Of a stretch of DNA of 64,000 nt, positions 28,471-39,714 are shown piece by piece (position 1 is the first letter of the stretch; each line of letters starts with the position of its first letter). This stretch comes from Pectobacterium carotovorum (GTDB lineage Bacteria; Pseudomonadota; Gammaproteobacteria; Enterobacterales; Enterobacteriaceae). The notes beneath the pieces were generated by a model. It saw nothing but the letters and a program-made list of their open reading frames with translations, did no database searches and was not told the DNA's origin. The stretch lies in contig NZ_JAXAFK010000001.1 in assembly GCF_033898505.1 (NCBI RefSeq), positions 2,542,001-2,606,000 of the forward strand, given 5' to 3'. The position numbers and the translations under genes are program-made.

Positions 28471-28790
28471 TATCCGGCGTAAAAAATTATGCTGAGGTGA
28501 TAGCGGGCTTAGGATGAGCCGCATGGACGCGGCGAAAGCTTGCGCCACGTCCGACAAAAACGTCAGAGACGTTTTTGAACAGCACTCGTGCTGGCCCGAA
28601 GGGCGAGCCCCGTTTATGGGGCGAGTAAACGTGTCGCAAGCGGTCCGTTAAGCCAGATATCGACGAAGGCACCGCTTTAGCGGCATAATTCCCGCCAAAA
28701 ATCCGGGGTTCATAGGGGGCTGGCGTAGCCCCCTATGTCGGGCGCGCGCTACGACGTAGCATAAAAATGGCGGCATTATCGCGCACGAAA
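28471..28790 (+). repeat. Dispersed repeat LR, copy 2, with nested module
   Basis: The LR blocks appear in order: CCGGCGTAAAAAATTATGCTG, GGATGAGCCGCATGGACGCG, CAAGCGGTCCG, GAAGGCACCGC, GTCGGGCGCG and GCGCACGAAA. Between TTGCGCCACGTCC and ACGTGTCGCAAGCGG sits the four-hairpin module (28552-28629). LR copy 1 has only a few bases at that point. Near the right end there is a hairpin GCTACG/CGTAGC. It fills the 399 bp between the EIIB gene and the aldo/keto reductase. Confidence 0.85.
28552..28629 (+). repeat. Four-hairpin module, copy 4 (inside LR)
   Basis: Stems AAAAACGTC/GACGTTTTT, AGCAC/GTGCT, GCCC/GGGC and CCCC/GGGG, ending CGAGTAA. Almost identical to copy 5 at 39159, in the same LR position. 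Confidence 0.8.
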
Positions 28791-28838
28791 CCATCTTCAC
28801 GTCCGCATAAAAATCACCATTTCGAAAGTATCAATTTC

Positions 28839-29804
28839 CTAATAACGACTCGCACGGTTCAGCAACTCAATATCTTCTGCCGGCAGCACCAGCCGCGTTG
28901 CGCTCGCCAGTTCAGCGACCTGCTCCAGCGATGTCGCACTGGCGATCGGGGCGGTAATACTCGGACGGGCGATCAACCAGGCCAGCGCAACCTGCGACGG
29001 CGTTGTCTGATGTGCATTCGCCACGCTATCCAGCGCTTCCAAAATGGTGCGGCCACGCTCGTTGAGGTATTTCTCCACTACGCCCTGTCCGCGCGCACTT
29101 TTCGATGCATCCTTCGGCTGACGATACTTGCCTGACAAGAACCCGCTCGCCAGAGAATAATAGCTAATGACCCCGATCCCTTGTTCGCGCACCAGCGGTT
29201 CCAGCGCGGCTTCATAGCCCTGCCGATCGTACAAGTTGTATTCCGGTTGCAGCGTTTCATAACGTGCCAGATGGTTGGCTTTACTGATTTTCAGCGCCTC
29301 AGCCAGACGTGTCGCGCTGTAGTTAGACGCGCCAATCGCGCGCACTTTGCCCTCTTTAATCAGCGCATCAAACGTGGCCAGCGTTTCTTCCAGTGGCGTA
29401 TCTTTGTCGTCCGTGTGTGCCTGATAGAGATCGATATAGTCCGTTTGCAAACGCTGTAATGAAGCCTCGACCGCCTGACGAATATAGCGAGGAGACAGCC
29501 CTTTCTTGCCGTCCCCCAAGTCCATCCCCACTTTGGTGGCGATAATAACCTTGTCACGCTGGCCGCTTTTCTTCAACCAGTTGCCGATGATCGTTTCAGA
29601 TTCACCGCCCTGATTACCGGGTGCCCAGCGCGAATAAACATCAGCGGTATCAATGAAATTCAGCCGATGTGCCAGCAGCGCATCCAGCAGGCTGAATGAT
29701 GTCGGCTGGTCAACCGTCCAGCCAAAGACATTACCGCCGAACGAGAAAGGTGGAACCACGATCCCAGAACGTCCAAGCTCACGTGTGGTATTTGATACTG
29801 ACAT
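28839..29804 (-). CDS. Aldo/keto reductase
   Basis: NADPH-dependent oxidoreductase of 321 residues with the (beta/alpha)8 AKR fold. Catalytic residues are visible as Asp and Tyr in IDTADVYSRWAPGNQGGESE, Lys in IIATKVGMDLGDG, and His in YQAHTDDKDTPLEETL. The cofactor end has ITAPIASATSLEQVAEL. The ATG at 29804 is preferred because AGGAGAG is seven bases upstream; a GTG six bases earlier is also possible. Its substrate cannot be told from sequence. It is a single gene divergent from nupC. Confidence 0.88.
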   Translation of the reverse strand: MSVSNTTRELGRSGIVVPPFSFGGNVFGWTVDQPTSFSLLDALLAHRLNFIDTADVYSRWAPGNQGGESETIIGNWLKKSGQRDKVIIATKVGMDLGDGKKGLSPRYIRQAVEASLQRLQTDYIDLYQAHTDDKDTPLEETLATFDALIKEGKVRAIGASNYSATRLAEALKISKANHLARYETLQPEYNLYDRQGYEAALEPLVREQGIGVISYYSLASGFLSGKYRQPKDASKSARGQGVVEKYLNERGRTILEALDSVANAHQTTPSQVALAWLIARPSITAPIASATSLEQVAELASATRLVLPAEDIELLNRASRY

Positions 29805-30060
29805 AATCACTCTCCTTTTGAATCATGCAAAAACATCATAAAAATACTCGCCAACCTGCAACCTAAAGCAGGGCAATGCCACTTTTCGTTTGGGATAAGA
29901 ATAATGAATGACCAGAAAAGTGCGAATAACGAGACGTAGCATTTAGTTTAGATAAAATCCCAAGGTATAATTGTTTTTTTGCGGTCTTCCTCTCATTTTT
30001 AATGCACGCGTTACATAAAATGACGTGGAAAATTTGGCCTGCCTCATATTTGGAGCACAC

Positions 30061-31257
30061 ATGTCCCTGTCCCATATCGCGCAATTTATTCTGGCGCTGG
30101 TTGTTGTTACGGCGCTGGCGCTGCTTGTCTGCCGCGATCGTAAAAGCATTCGTATTCGTTTTATTATTCAGCTACTCGTCATCGAAATTCTGCTCGCTTA
30201 CTTCTTCCTGTACTCAAACGTTGGGTTAGGTGTCGTCAAAGGGTTCGCAGCGGTATTCGACAAATTACTCGGATTTGCAGGCCAAGGGACGGACTTCGTA
30301 TTCGGTGATATGGTGAATAGTGAGAAGAACCTGATTTCCTTCTTCTTCAAAGTGCTCTGCCCTATCGTCTTCATTTCCGCGCTGATCGGTATCCTGCAAC
30401 ACATTAGAGTGCTGCCGATCATCATCCGCGCCATTGGTACGCTCCTGTCCAAAGTAAACGGCATGGGCAAACTGGAATCCTTTAACGCAGTCAGTTCACT
30501 GATTCTCGGCCAGTCCGAAAACTTCATTGCCTATAAAGATATTCTGGGCAAGATGTCTGAAAAGCGCATGTACACCATGTCCGCTACCGCCATGTCGACC
30601 GTGTCGATGTCTATCGTCGGTGCGTACATGTCTATGCTGGATGCCAAATTCGTCGTTGCTGCGCTGATTCTGAACATGTTCAGTACCTTCATCGTGCTGT
30701 CGCTGATTAACCCCTACAAAGTCGGTGAAGAGCCGGAATTGCAGTTGGGTAATCTGCATGAAAATCAGAGCTTCTTTGAAATGCTGGGCGAATACATTCT
30801 GGCGGGCTTTAAAGTTGCCGTTATCGTTGCAGCTATGCTGATCGGTTTCATTGCACTGATTGCCGCAGTCAACGCCATTTTCAGCGCCATTTTTGGCATC
30901 AGCTTCCAGGAAGTCCTCGGCTACGCGTTCTACCCGTTCGCTTGGATCATGGGCATCCCCTCTAACGAAGCCCTGCAGGTTGGTAGCATCATGGCAACCA
31001 AACTGGTTTCTAACGAATTTGTCGCAATGCTGGAACTGCAAAAAGTGGCAGGCGAACTGTCTCCACGCAGCGTGGGCATTCTGTCTGTGTTCCTGGTGTC
31101 CTTCGCCAACTTCTCGTCCATCGGGATTATTGCTGGCGCGATTAAAGGCCTGAACGAGCAACAGGGCAACGTGGTTTCCCGTTTCGGTCTGAAACTGGTT
31201 TACGGTTCCACGCTGGTGAGCATCCTTTCCGCCGCTATCGCCGGTCTGGTGCTGTAA
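30061..31257 (+). CDS. nupC: Nucleoside:proton symporter NupC
   Basis: Inner-membrane concentrative nucleoside transporter, 398 residues. It matches E. coli NupC closely throughout, with [20 protein letters not shown], the substrate-site segment [20 protein letters not shown] and [20 protein letters not shown]. The first membrane helices are at the N-terminus ([19 protein letters not shown]). The ATG at 30061 has GGAG eight bases upstream, so the longer frame from 30025 is rejected. Single gene with its own terminator. Confidence 0.95.
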   Translation: MSLSHIAQFILALVVVTALALLVCRDRKSIRIRFIIQLLVIEILLAYFFLYSNVGLGVVKGFAAVFDKLLGFAGQGTDFVFGDMVNSEKNLISFFFKVLCPIVFISALIGILQHIRVLPIIIRAIGTLLSKVNGMGKLESFNAVSSLILGQSENFIAYKDILGKMSEKRMYTMSATAMSTVSMSIVGAYMSMLDAKFVVAALILNMFSTFIVLSLINPYKVGEEPELQLGNLHENQSFFEMLGEYILAGFKVAVIVAAMLIGFIALIAAVNAIFSAIFGISFQEVLGYAFYPFAWIMGIPSNEALQVGSIMATKLVSNEFVAMLELQKVAGELSPRSVGILSVFLVSFANFSSIGIIAGAIKGLNEQQGNVVSRFGLKLVYGSTLVSILSAAIAGLVL

Positions 31258-31289
31258 CCCTTCATCGTGTTATAGAATTTCTATCCCTA

Positions 31290-31320
31290 TCCGGCAGCCT
31301 CGCGCTGCCGGATTTTTTTT
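31290..31320 (+). terminator. Terminator after nupC
   Basis: Stem TCCGGCAG/CTGCCGGA with a seven-base loop followed by eight T, 32 bp after the stop codon. Confidence 0.92.
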
Positions 31321-31435
31321 CCCTACAAACCCTGACATATCTTCCATATTTCCTTCATTTTTGTCCGGCATCTCCTGTTTAAACTAGTAAAATAAGGCCA
31401 TGGTCCCATAACCTGCTTGCTAAAGTGACAACGCA

Positions 31436-31475
31436 CGCACGTGCAGCTTGAAGTATGACGGGTACACCGTGCTTC
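31436..31475 (-). repeat. Solo end of repeat RB upstream of mdtA
   Basis: GTGCAGCTTGAAGTATGACG followed by GGTA matches the outer end of the RB repeats (compare 15921 and the reverse of 49145). The rest of RB is absent. It ends about 32 bp before the mdtA start. Confidence 0.6.
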
Positions 31476-31506
31476 CCGCGCAACCTGGAGAGAGTAATCC
31501 ATCACT

Positions 31507-32742
31507 ATGAATGCCAAACGTATCCGAGGCCTGCTGATACTTGCCGCCGTCATCGCTATTGCCGTGCTAATCTGGCGCCACTTTACCCAGACGCCCCCTG
31601 CCGCCCCCGGCACGAGTGAACAGCACGCCGCCCGTACGTCACATTCGGGAAACAGCAGCAGTGGCGGTGGACGCCGAGCGGCCATGCGCACGCTGGCCCC
31701 CGTGCAGGCTGCGCTGACGCAATCCGCTTCCGTCCCCTACTATCTGTCCGGTTTAGGTACCGTCACCGCAGCCAATACCGTCACGCTGCGCAGCCGGGTG
31801 AACGGCGAACTGATGGCACTACACTTTCAGGAAGGGCAACAGGTTAAAGCTGGTGATCTGCTGGCGGAAATCGACCCGCGGCCTTTTCAGGTAGAACTCA
31901 CGCAGGCACAGGGGCAGTTGGCAAAAGATCGGGCCGTGCTGGCTAATGCTCAACAGGATTTAGCGCGCTACCAGCAGTTGGTGAAAACCAACCTGATTTC
32001 TCGTCAGGAGCTGGATGCCCAGACCGCCGCCGTTCGTCAGGCGGAAGGCACGCTAAAAGCCGATGAAGGTGCCGTAGCCAGCGCACAGCTCCAGTTGGAT
32101 TACAGCAAGATCACCGCGCCAATCAGCGGCCGGATCGGCTTAAAGCAGGTCGATGTCGGGAATTACATCACCAGCGGCGACACCAATGGCATTGTCGTGA
32201 TTACGCAGACCTACCCGATTGATGTCGTCTTTACCGTACCGGAAGCGGAAATCTCCACCATTCTGAGCGCGCAGAAATCAGGCCAGCCCCCCGTGGTGGA
32301 AGCCTGGGATCGCGCCAATCAAAAGAAACTCTCACAGGGCATCCTGCTGAGCATGGACAACCAGATCGACGCCACCACGGGCACGATCAAGCTCAAGGCG
32401 CGTTTTGACAATCTGGACGATGCCCTGTTCCCGAACCAGTTCGTGAATATCCGCATGAAGGTCGATACGCTGAAAAACGCCGTCGTCGCCCCTTCCGCCG
32501 CCGTGCAAATGGGGAATGAAGGCCGTTTCGTCTGGATTCTGAATGATAAAAACGAAGTCAGTAAGCGTCAGGTGACCACCAGTATTCAGTACGGCCAGTT
32601 GGTTGTGGTAACTGCCGGACTGGACGCCGATGTGAAGGTCGTCACTGACGGTATCGACCGCCTGACCGAAGGGGCGAAAGTGGAAGTCGTGCCCTCAGCG
32701 CTGACGGAGAAAACGCCCGCGATCGCTGGGGAGAAATCCTGA
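31507..32742 (+). CDS. mdtA: Multidrug efflux membrane-fusion protein MdtA
   Basis: Periplasmic adaptor of the MdtABC-TolC RND pump, 411 residues. An N-terminal membrane anchor ([20 protein letters not shown]) is followed by the lipoyl half-motifs ([20 protein letters not shown] and [20 protein letters not shown]), a helical hairpin between them, and the beta-barrel domain ([20 protein letters not shown]). First gene of the mdtABC unit; its TGA overlaps the mdtB ATG by one base. In E. coli this operon is driven by BaeR; I could not identify a clear BaeR box here. Confidence 0.95.
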   Translation: MNAKRIRGLLILAAVIAIAVLIWRHFTQTPPAAPGTSEQHAARTSHSGNSSSGGGRRAAMRTLAPVQAALTQSASVPYYLSGLGTVTAANTVTLRSRVNGELMALHFQEGQQVKAGDLLAEIDPRPFQVELTQAQGQLAKDRAVLANAQQDLARYQQLVKTNLISRQELDAQTAAVRQAEGTLKADEGAVASAQLQLDYSKITAPISGRIGLKQVDVGNYITSGDTNGIVVITQTYPIDVVFTVPEAEISTILSAQKSGQPPVVEAWDRANQKKLSQGILLSMDNQIDATTGTIKLKARFDNLDDALFPNQFVNIRMKVDTLKNAVVAPSAAVQMGNEGRFVWILNDKNEVSKRQVTTSIQYGQLVVVTAGLDADVKVVTDGIDRLTEGAKVEVVPSALTEKTPAIAGEKS

Positions 32743-35700
32743 TGCAGGATACCGTTCCAGCCAGCGGCGGCGGGCCGTCACGCCTGTTCATTCTGCGCCC
32801 GGTCGCAACAACGCTGCTGATGATCGCCATTCTGCTGGCCGGTATAATCGGCTATCGGGCGCTGCCGGTTTCCGCACTGCCCGAAGTGGATTACCCAACG
32901 ATTCAGGTCATTACCCTGTATCCCGGTGCCAGCCCCGATGTGGTGACGTCTGCGATTACCGCGCCGCTGGAGCGGCAGTTCGGCCAGATGTCCGGGCTAA
33001 AACAGATGTCGACGCAGAGCGCCGGTGGCGCATCCGTCATCACGCTTCAGTTCCAGCTTGAACTGTCGCTGGACGTCGCCGAACAGGATGTGCAGGCCGC
33101 CATCAATGCGGCCAGCAACCTGCTGCCTAACGATCTGCCCTATCCGCCGACCTACAGCAAAGTGAATCCGGCCGATCCGCCGATTATGACGCTGGCCGTC
33201 ACCTCCAGCGCCATGTCGATGACGCAGGTGCAGGACATGGTGGACAACCGCATCGCGCAGAAAATCTCGCAGGTGGCGGGCGTCGGTCTGGTGTCGTTAG
33301 CCGGTGGGCAGCGTCCTGCCGTGCGGGTAAGGCTTAACGCGCCAGCGCTGGCGGCATACGGCTTGACCAGCGAGACGATCCGCACCGCCATTACTGCCGC
33401 CAACGTGAATTCCGCCAAGGGGAGTCTGGACGGCCCGACGCGCTCGGTCACGCTCTCCGCCAACGATCAGATGAAAACCGTTGATGATTACCGCAGGTTG
33501 ATTGTCGCGTGGAAGAATGGCGCGCCGGTGCGGCTTCAGGATGTCGCTACCATCGAGCAGGCCGCCGAGAACATTCATCTCGGTGCCTGGGCAAATCGGC
33601 AGCAGGCGATCATTATCAACGTTCAGCGCCAGCCGGGTGCCAACGTCATCACGACCACGGACAGCATTAGCAAGATGCTGCCTGCGCTAAAAGCCAGCCT
33701 GCCGAACGCCGTCGAGGTCACCACGCTGACTGACCGCACCACCAGCATTCGCGCCTCGGTGAAAGACGTCCAGTTCGAGCTGCTGTTGGCTATCGCGCTG
33801 GTCGTGATGGTGATTTACCTGTTTTTGCGTAACGCCGTCGCCACGCTGATCCCCAGCATTGCCGTGCCGCTGTCGCTGATTGGCACCTTTGCCGCCATGT
33901 ACTTCCTCGGTTTTTCCATCAATAACCTGACGCTCATGGCGCTGACCATCGCCACTGGTTTCGTGGTGGATGATGCCATCGTGGTGATCGAAAACATCGC
34001 CCGCTATATCGAAAAAGGGGAAAAACCGCTTAATGCCGCGCTGAAGGGCGCGGGAGAAATCGGCTTTACCATTATCTCCCTGACCTTCTCGCTCATCGCC
34101 GTGCTGATCCCGCTGCTGTTTATGGGCGATATCGTCGGACGACTGTTCCGCGAGTTTGCCGTCACGCTGGCGGTGTCTATCCTGATTTCCGCCGTCGTAT
34201 CGCTTACGCTAACCCCCATGATGTGCGCCCGGATGCTGAGCCATCAGTCACTGCGTAAACAGAACCGTTTTACCCGCGCCAGCGAACGCTTCTTCACTCG
34301 CCTGATTGATGCCTACGGCGTCTGGCTGCGCAAGGTGTTGAACCATCCGTGGCTGACGCTCAGCGTCGCGCTCGGTACGCTGCTGCTGACGGTTTTGCTC
34401 TATATCTGGATCCCGAAAGGCTTCTTCCCGATCCAGGATAACGGCATCATTCAGGGCACCGTACAGGCGCCGCAAACCGTCTCGTTCAGCAATATGGCCG
34501 ACCGCCAGCAGCGCGTCGCGTCTATCATTATGAAAGATCCGGCGGTGGAGAGCGTGTCTTCGTTCATCGGCGTTGACGGCACAAATGCCGCGCTAAACAG
34601 CGGCCGACTGCAAATCAACCTGAAACCGCTCAGCGAACGCAGCGAACGTATTCCAGAGATCATCAGCCGCCTGCAACAGCAGACGGCACAAATTCCCGGC
34701 ATCCAGCTCTATCTGCAACCGGTGCAGGATCTCACCATCGACACCCAGATTAGCCGTACGCAGTACCAGTTCACGTTGCAGGCGATGTCGCTGGACGAAC
34801 TGAGCCAGTGGGTGCCGAAGCTCATGGCCGAATTGAAAAAACTGCCGCAGCTAGAAGATGTCAGCAGCGACTGGCAAGACGGTGCAGCAGTCGCCTACGT
34901 CAACGTGAACCGCGACAGCGCCAGCCGTCTGGGTATCACGATGTCGCAGGTCGACAGCGCATTGTACAACGCCTTTGGTCAGCGTCTGGTTTCCACTATC
35001 TATACGCAGGCCAGCCAGTACCGCGTGGTACTGGAACACGATACAACCAACAACACCGGTCTGGACGCGCTGAACGACGTGCGCCTCATCAGCAGCGACG
35101 GCGGTACCATTCCGCTCAGCAGTATTGCCACCATTGAAGAGCGTCAGGGACCGTTGGCGATCAACCATATTGACCAATTCCCGTCGACGACGATCTCCTT
35201 CAACGTCGCTAAAGGCTATGCGCTGGGTGAGGCGGTGGATGCCATTACGCAGGCCGAACAGCAGATGAACCTGCCTGCGGATATCACTACCCGTTTCCAG
35301 GGCAGTACGCTGGCCTTCCAGTCGGCACTGAGCAGCACCGTGTGGCTGATCGTAGCGGCGATTGTCGCGATGTATATTGTGCTCGGCGTGCTGTACGAAA
35401 GCTTTATTCACCCCATCACCATCTTGTCTACGCTGCCAACGGCGGGCGTCGGCGCGCTGCTGGCGCTGATGATGGCGGGGAATGAGCTGGATGTGATCGC
35501 CATTATCGGGATCATATTGCTCATCGGGATCGTGAAGAAGAACGCCATCATGATGATCGACTTCGCACTGGCGGCGGAGCGAGAACAGGGCATGAAACCG
35601 TACGACGCGATTTATCAGGCCTGTTTGTTGCGTTTCCGGCCGATTCTGATGACCACCATGGCGGCGCTGCTGAGTGCGCTGCCGCTGATGCTGAGCACTG

Positions 35701-35864
35701 GCGTCGGTGCGGAACTGCGCCAGCCGCTGGGGATCTGTATGGTCGGTGGCCTGATCATGAGCCAAATTCTGACGCTGTTTACGACACCGGTGATTTACCT
35801 GCTGTTTGACCGTCTGGCGACGCGTTTCCGCCGTACGCCGCGTCAGGAGGAAGAAACCGAGTGA
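32742..35864 (+). CDS. mdtB: Multidrug efflux RND transporter MdtB
   Basis: Inner-membrane proton-driven pump subunit, 1040 residues with 12 membrane helices and two large periplasmic loops, E. coli length. Proton-relay acidic residues in helix 4 appear in [20 protein letters not shown]. The end of the second half is [20 protein letters not shown]. It forms a heterotrimer with MdtC in E. coli. Starts in the mdtA stop and overlaps mdtC by four bases (GTGA). No defect is seen. Confidence 0.96.
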   Translation: MQDTVPASGGGPSRLFILRPVATTLLMIAILLAGIIGYRALPVSALPEVDYPTIQVITLYPGASPDVVTSAITAPLERQFGQMSGLKQMSTQSAGGASVITLQFQLELSLDVAEQDVQAAINAASNLLPNDLPYPPTYSKVNPADPPIMTLAVTSSAMSMTQVQDMVDNRIAQKISQVAGVGLVSLAGGQRPAVRVRLNAPALAAYGLTSETIRTAITAANVNSAKGSLDGPTRSVTLSANDQMKTVDDYRRLIVAWKNGAPVRLQDVATIEQAAENIHLGAWANRQQAIIINVQRQPGANVITTTDSISKMLPALKASLPNAVEVTTLTDRTTSIRASVKDVQFELLLAIALVVMVIYLFLRNAVATLIPSIAVPLSLIGTFAAMYFLGFSINNLTLMALTIATGFVVDDAIVVIENIARYIEKGEKPLNAALKGAGEIGFTIISLTFSLIAVLIPLLFMGDIVGRLFREFAVTLAVSILISAVVSLTLTPMMCARMLSHQSLRKQNRFTRASERFFTRLIDAYGVWLRKVLNHPWLTLSVALGTLLLTVLLYIWIPKGFFPIQDNGIIQGTVQAPQTVSFSNMADRQQRVASIIMKDPAVESVSSFIGVDGTNAALNSGRLQINLKPLSERSERIPEIISRLQQQTAQIPGIQLYLQPVQDLTIDTQISRTQYQFTLQAMSLDELSQWVPKLMAELKKLPQLEDVSSDWQDGAAVAYVNVNRDSASRLGITMSQVDSALYNAFGQRLVSTIYTQASQYRVVLEHDTTNNTGLDALNDVRLISSDGGTIPLSSIATIEERQGPLAINHIDQFPSTTISFNVAKGYALGEAVDAITQAEQQMNLPADITTRFQGSTLAFQSALSSTVWLIVAAIVAMYIVLGVLYESFIHPITILSTLPTAGVGALLALMMAGNELDVIAIIGIILLIGIVKKNAIMMIDFALAAEREQGMKPYDAIYQACLLRFRPILMTTMAALLSALPLMLSTGVGAELRQPLGICMVGGLIMSQILTLFTTPVIYLLFDRLATRFRRTPRQEEETE

Positions 35865-38800
35865 AGTTCTTCGCCCTGTTCATCCACCGCCCCGTCGCCA
35901 CCCTGCTGCTGACGCTGGCTATCGCACTCTGTGGCATACTGGGTTTCCGCCTGTTGCCAGTGTCTCCGCTGCCGCAGGTGGATTTCCCGGTGATTTCGGT
36001 CAGCGCCTCCCTGCCCGGCGCCTCGCCAGAAACGATGGCCTCCGCCGTCGCGACGCCGTTGGAACGGGCACTCGGCAGGATCGCAGGCGTCAGCGAAATG
36101 ACTTCTACCAGTTCGCTCGGCAGCACGCGCGTCATTCTGGTGTTTAACCTCGACAGGGATATCAACGGCGCAGCGCGTGATGTGCAGGCGGCCATCAACG
36201 CCGCGCAAAATCTGCTGCCGTCCGGTATGTCCAGCCGCCCGACCTACCGCAAAGTCAATCCGTCCGATGCGCCTGTCATGATCCTGACGCTGACCTCGGA
36301 CACCTACAGTCAGGGGCAGCTGTACGACTTTGCCTCAACTCAGCTGTCACAGAAAATTTCGCAGATGGAAGGCGTCGGCGATGTCTCCATCGGCGGGAGC
36401 TCCCTGCCCGCCGTACGCGTCGCGCTGAATCCGGTGGCGCTGTTTAATCAGGGCATTTCTCTCGATGAGGTACGGCAGGCCATCGCGCAGGCGAACGTCC
36501 GCCAGCCGCTGGGCAATGTGGAAAACAGCCAAAAAAGCTGGCAAATACAAACCAACGATGAGCTAAAAACCGCCGATGCCTACGCGCCGCTGATTATCCA
36601 CTACAACAACGGCGCCGCCGTCCGCCTGAGCGACGTCGCCACCGTGGAAGATTCGGTGCAGAATTCCCGTAACGCGGGGATGGCAAATTCTAAGCCTGCG
36701 ATTCTGGTGATGATTCGCCGCGCGCCGGATGCCAACATTATTACCACGGTAGACAATATCCGCGCCGCCATGCCGGAGCTGCGCGCCAGCCTGCCTGCCG
36801 AAATACAGCTGGATGTCGCGCAGGATCGTTCCCCCACCATTCGCGCGTCGCTGGCGGAAGTGGAACAATCGCTGGTGATCGCCGTCGCGCTGGTTATTCT
36901 GGTCGTCTTCCTGTTCCTGCGTTCCGGCCGTGCCACCGCCATTCCGGCACTGGCCGTACCGGTATCGCTCATCGGCACCTTCGCGGCAATGTACCTGTGC
37001 GGCTTTAGCCTGAACAACCTGTCGCTGATGGCGCTGACCATTGCCACCGGTTTCGTGGTGGATGACGCCATCGTGGTATTGGAGAATATTTCCCGCCACA
37101 TTGAAGCAGGTATGAAGCCGCTACAGGCGTCGCTTCAGGGCGTGCGCGAAGTGGGGTTCACCGTCTTATCCATGAGTCTGTCGCTGGTTGCCGTGTTCAT
37201 CCCACTACTGCTGATGGACGGCCTACCGGGGCGGCTATTCCGCGAATTCGCCGTCACGCTGTCAGTGGCGATCATGATTTCGCTGCTGATCTCACTCACG
37301 CTCACGCCGATGCTATGCGCACGACTGCTGCGTGCCGTGCCTAAACGTAGCCAGCCGCGCAAGCGCGGTTTTAATCGCGTGCTGTTGGCGATGCAACAAG
37401 GCTATGGGCGATCGCTGAAATGGGTGCTCAACCATGCACGCTGGGTTCTGCTGCTCCTGTTGGGCACCATTGCACTCAACGTCTGGCTGTATATCAGCAT
37501 TCCGAAGACCTTCTTCCCGGAGCAGGATACGGGCCGACTGATGGGCTTTATTCAGGCTGACCAGAGCATTTCTTTTCAGGCCATGACGGTGAAACTCCAG
37601 AACTTCATGACCATTGTCAGCAGCGACCCGGCGGTGGATAACGTTAACGGTTTTACTGGCGGATCGCGCACCAACAGCGGTTCGATGTTTATTTCGCTCA
37701 AGCCGCTGTCCGAGCGAGATGTGTCGGCACAACAGGTGATCAGCCGCCTGCGCATCAAGCTGGCAAAAGAACCCGGCGCTAACCTGTTTTTAATGCCGGT
37801 GCAGGATATTCGCATCGGCGGGCGGGAAGCGAACGCCGGATATCAGTACACGCTGCTGTCTGACGATTTGAGCGAACTACGCATCTGGGAACCCAAGATT
37901 CGTGCGGCTTTCAGCAAACTGCCTGAGCTGGCCGATGTGAACTCCGATCAGCAGGACAAAGGCGCGGAAATGGCGCTAACCTACGATCGCGATGCGATGG
38001 CGCAGCTCGGCATCAGCGTCTCTGCCGTTAACGCGCTGCTCAACAACGCCTTCGGACAGCGTCAGATTTCAACCATTTACCAGCCGCTGAACCAGTATAA
38101 GGTGGTGATGGAAGTGGATGACGCCTACACGCAGGACGTCAGTTCACTGAACAAGATGTTCGTGATCAACAGCGAAGGTAAACCCATCCCGCTTTCTTAC
38201 TTCGCCAGTTGGAAACCGATCAACGCGCCGCTATCAGTGAACCATCAGGGGTTGTCTGCCGCCTCAACCATCTCTTTCAACCTGCCGGAAGGCACCGATC
38301 TGTCCAGCGCCACGGCAGCGATAGAAAGAACCATGACGTCTCTGGGCGTGCCGTCAGCGGTACGCGGCCAGTTCTCCGGTACGGCACAGGCGTTCCAGCA
38401 GTCACAGTCTTCCCAGCTGTTGCTGATTCTGGCGGCGATTATCACCGTGTATATCGTGCTGGGTATGCTGTATGAGAGCTATGTGCATCCGCTGACGATT
38501 CTGTCGACCCTGCCCTCGGCGGGCGTGGGGGCGCTGCTGGCGCTGGAGTGGTTTGGCGCGCCGTTTAGTCTGGTGGCACTGATTGGTATCATGTTGCTGA
38601 TTGGGATCGTGAAGAAGAACGCAATCATGATGGTGGATTTCGCGCTGGTGGCACAGCGCAGCGGCAAACTGAGCGCACAGGACGCTATTTTCCAGGCCTG
38701 CCTGCTGCGTTTCCGCCCGATTATGATGACCACGCTGGCCGCGCTGTTTGGCGCACTGCCGCTGGTGCTGACCAGCGGCGACGGCGCGGAACTGCGACAG

Positions 38801-38941
38801 CCCCTCGGCATCACGATCGTCGGCGGGCTGGTGATGAGCCAAATCCTCACGCTGTACACCACCCCGGTGGTGTATCTGTTTTTCGACAAGCTGAGGAATA
38901 TTCGGCGCAAAGCCCCGGAGAAGGATTTGTCACTGTCGTGA
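35861..38941 (+). CDS. mdtC: Multidrug efflux RND transporter MdtC
   Basis: Second RND subunit of the pump, 1026 residues. The N-terminus [20 protein letters not shown] and the helix 4 motif [20 protein letters not shown] are typical. GTG start overlapping the mdtB stop (GTGA). In E. coli mdtD follows at once; here 773 bp of repeat DNA intervene, so downstream expression may be uncoupled. Confidence 0.96.
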   Translation: MKFFALFIHRPVATLLLTLAIALCGILGFRLLPVSPLPQVDFPVISVSASLPGASPETMASAVATPLERALGRIAGVSEMTSTSSLGSTRVILVFNLDRDINGAARDVQAAINAAQNLLPSGMSSRPTYRKVNPSDAPVMILTLTSDTYSQGQLYDFASTQLSQKISQMEGVGDVSIGGSSLPAVRVALNPVALFNQGISLDEVRQAIAQANVRQPLGNVENSQKSWQIQTNDELKTADAYAPLIIHYNNGAAVRLSDVATVEDSVQNSRNAGMANSKPAILVMIRRAPDANIITTVDNIRAAMPELRASLPAEIQLDVAQDRSPTIRASLAEVEQSLVIAVALVILVVFLFLRSGRATAIPALAVPVSLIGTFAAMYLCGFSLNNLSLMALTIATGFVVDDAIVVLENISRHIEAGMKPLQASLQGVREVGFTVLSMSLSLVAVFIPLLLMDGLPGRLFREFAVTLSVAIMISLLISLTLTPMLCARLLRAVPKRSQPRKRGFNRVLLAMQQGYGRSLKWVLNHARWVLLLLLGTIALNVWLYISIPKTFFPEQDTGRLMGFIQADQSISFQAMTVKLQNFMTIVSSDPAVDNVNGFTGGSRTNSGSMFISLKPLSERDVSAQQVISRLRIKLAKEPGANLFLMPVQDIRIGGREANAGYQYTLLSDDLSELRIWEPKIRAAFSKLPELADVNSDQQDKGAEMALTYDRDAMAQLGISVSAVNALLNNAFGQRQISTIYQPLNQYKVVMEVDDAYTQDVSSLNKMFVINSEGKPIPLSYFASWKPINAPLSVNHQGLSAASTISFNLPEGTDLSSATAAIERTMTSLGVPSAVRGQFSGTAQAFQQSQSSQLLLILAAIITVYIVLGMLYESYVHPLTILSTLPSAGVGALLALEWFGAPFSLVALIGIMLLIGIVKKNAIMMVDFALVAQRSGKLSAQDAIFQACLLRFRPIMMTTLAALFGALPLVLTSGDGAELRQPLGITIVGGLVMSQILTLYTTPVVYLFFDKLRNIRRKAPEKDLSLS

Positions 38942-38992
38942 CGGAATAGGATTAGCGTTAGCTATCTAATTAATATGCTATTTATGGGGATA

Positions 38993-39314
38993 TTTCGTGC
39001 GCGTAATGCTCGCTGTTTTTCTGGTAGCGCCCCGAACGCGCCCGACCAAGGGCGGCTCAATTGCCGTCGCCCTTGGAACCCTGGCTTTTGGCGCTAAATT
39101 GTACCGCTACGCGGTGCCTTCGCCGAAAGCCGTCTCTTTACGGGCCGCCAGTGACGCGTTTACTCGCCCCATAAATGGGGCTCGCCCTTCGGGCCAGCAC
39201 AAGTGCTGTTCAAAAACGTCGAGACGTTTTTGTCCGGCGCGGCACTGTCTTTCGTGGCGTCCATGCCACTCACCCGCGAGCCAGCTTCCGTCTCAGTACA
39301 ATTTTTTACGCCAG
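38993..39314 (-). repeat. Dispersed repeat LR, copy 3, reversed, with nested module
   Basis: Read on the minus strand it runs from GGCGTAAAAAATTGTACTGA through GTGGCATGGACGCC, GGCGGCCCG, GAAGGCACCGCG and GTCGGGCGCG to GCGCACGAAA. The four-hairpin module (39159-39234) occupies the same place as in LR copy 2. It is one of two LR copies in the mdtC-mdtD gap. Confidence 0.85.
39159..39234 (-). repeat. Four-hairpin module, copy 5 (inside LR copy 3)
   Basis: On the minus strand: AAAAACGTC/GACGTTTTT-type first stem, AGCAC/GTGCT, GCCC/GGGC and GCCCCAT/ATGGGGC. Nearly identical to copy 4 at 28552. Confidence 0.8.
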
Positions 39315-39376
39315 AAAAAAATGTTAAGCACACGAAGTGACAGAAAAGGAATATATAGCTCGCAACGAACTCCCGC

Positions 39377-39624
39377 CTTGGCGTAAATGATGCTGAGGAG
39401 GAGATGATCTCTCGGATGAGCGGCAGGACGCCGCGAAAGTCGCTGCCGCGTCGGGAACGCGTCAGCGGCGGTCCGAACAGGAGAACATTGACGACGAAGG
39501 AACCGCGAAGCGGCATCATTTCCCGCCAAACAGCCTGGGTTCACAGGGCGGCGGCGACTGAGCGCCCCTGTGTCGTGCGCATACAGAAAGCATGCAGAGA
39601 AAAACAAAGGTTAAGCGCACGAAA
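39377..39624 (+). repeat. Dispersed repeat LR, copy 4 (no insert)
   Basis: CTTGGCGTAAATGATGCTGA, GGATGAGCGGCAGGACGCCG, GCGGCGGTCCG, GAAGGAACCGCGAAGCGGC, GTCGTGCGCA and GCGCACGAAA in order, with a right-end hairpin GCAT/ATGC. It faces copy 3 as an inverted pair. Together they make up most of the mdtC-mdtD gap. Confidence 0.85.
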
Positions 39625-39714
39625 CCTCGCCAAAATAACAAGTTACACAATCGGGTGTCGGCATATGTATTCACCAGCTATCCATTTATCACTTAATCAG
39701 GGGGAATCTGAAAC

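Noticed and set aside
31321..31506. BaeR box upstream of mdtA
   Set aside because: No sequence close enough to the E. coli box was seen.
34851..35765. Long minus-strand frame opposite mdtB
   Set aside because: Low-complexity shadow of a strongly supported RND gene.
18868..39624. CRISPR array, judged from the repeated hairpins
   Set aside because: Copies are single and kilobases apart, without regular spacers or cas genes.
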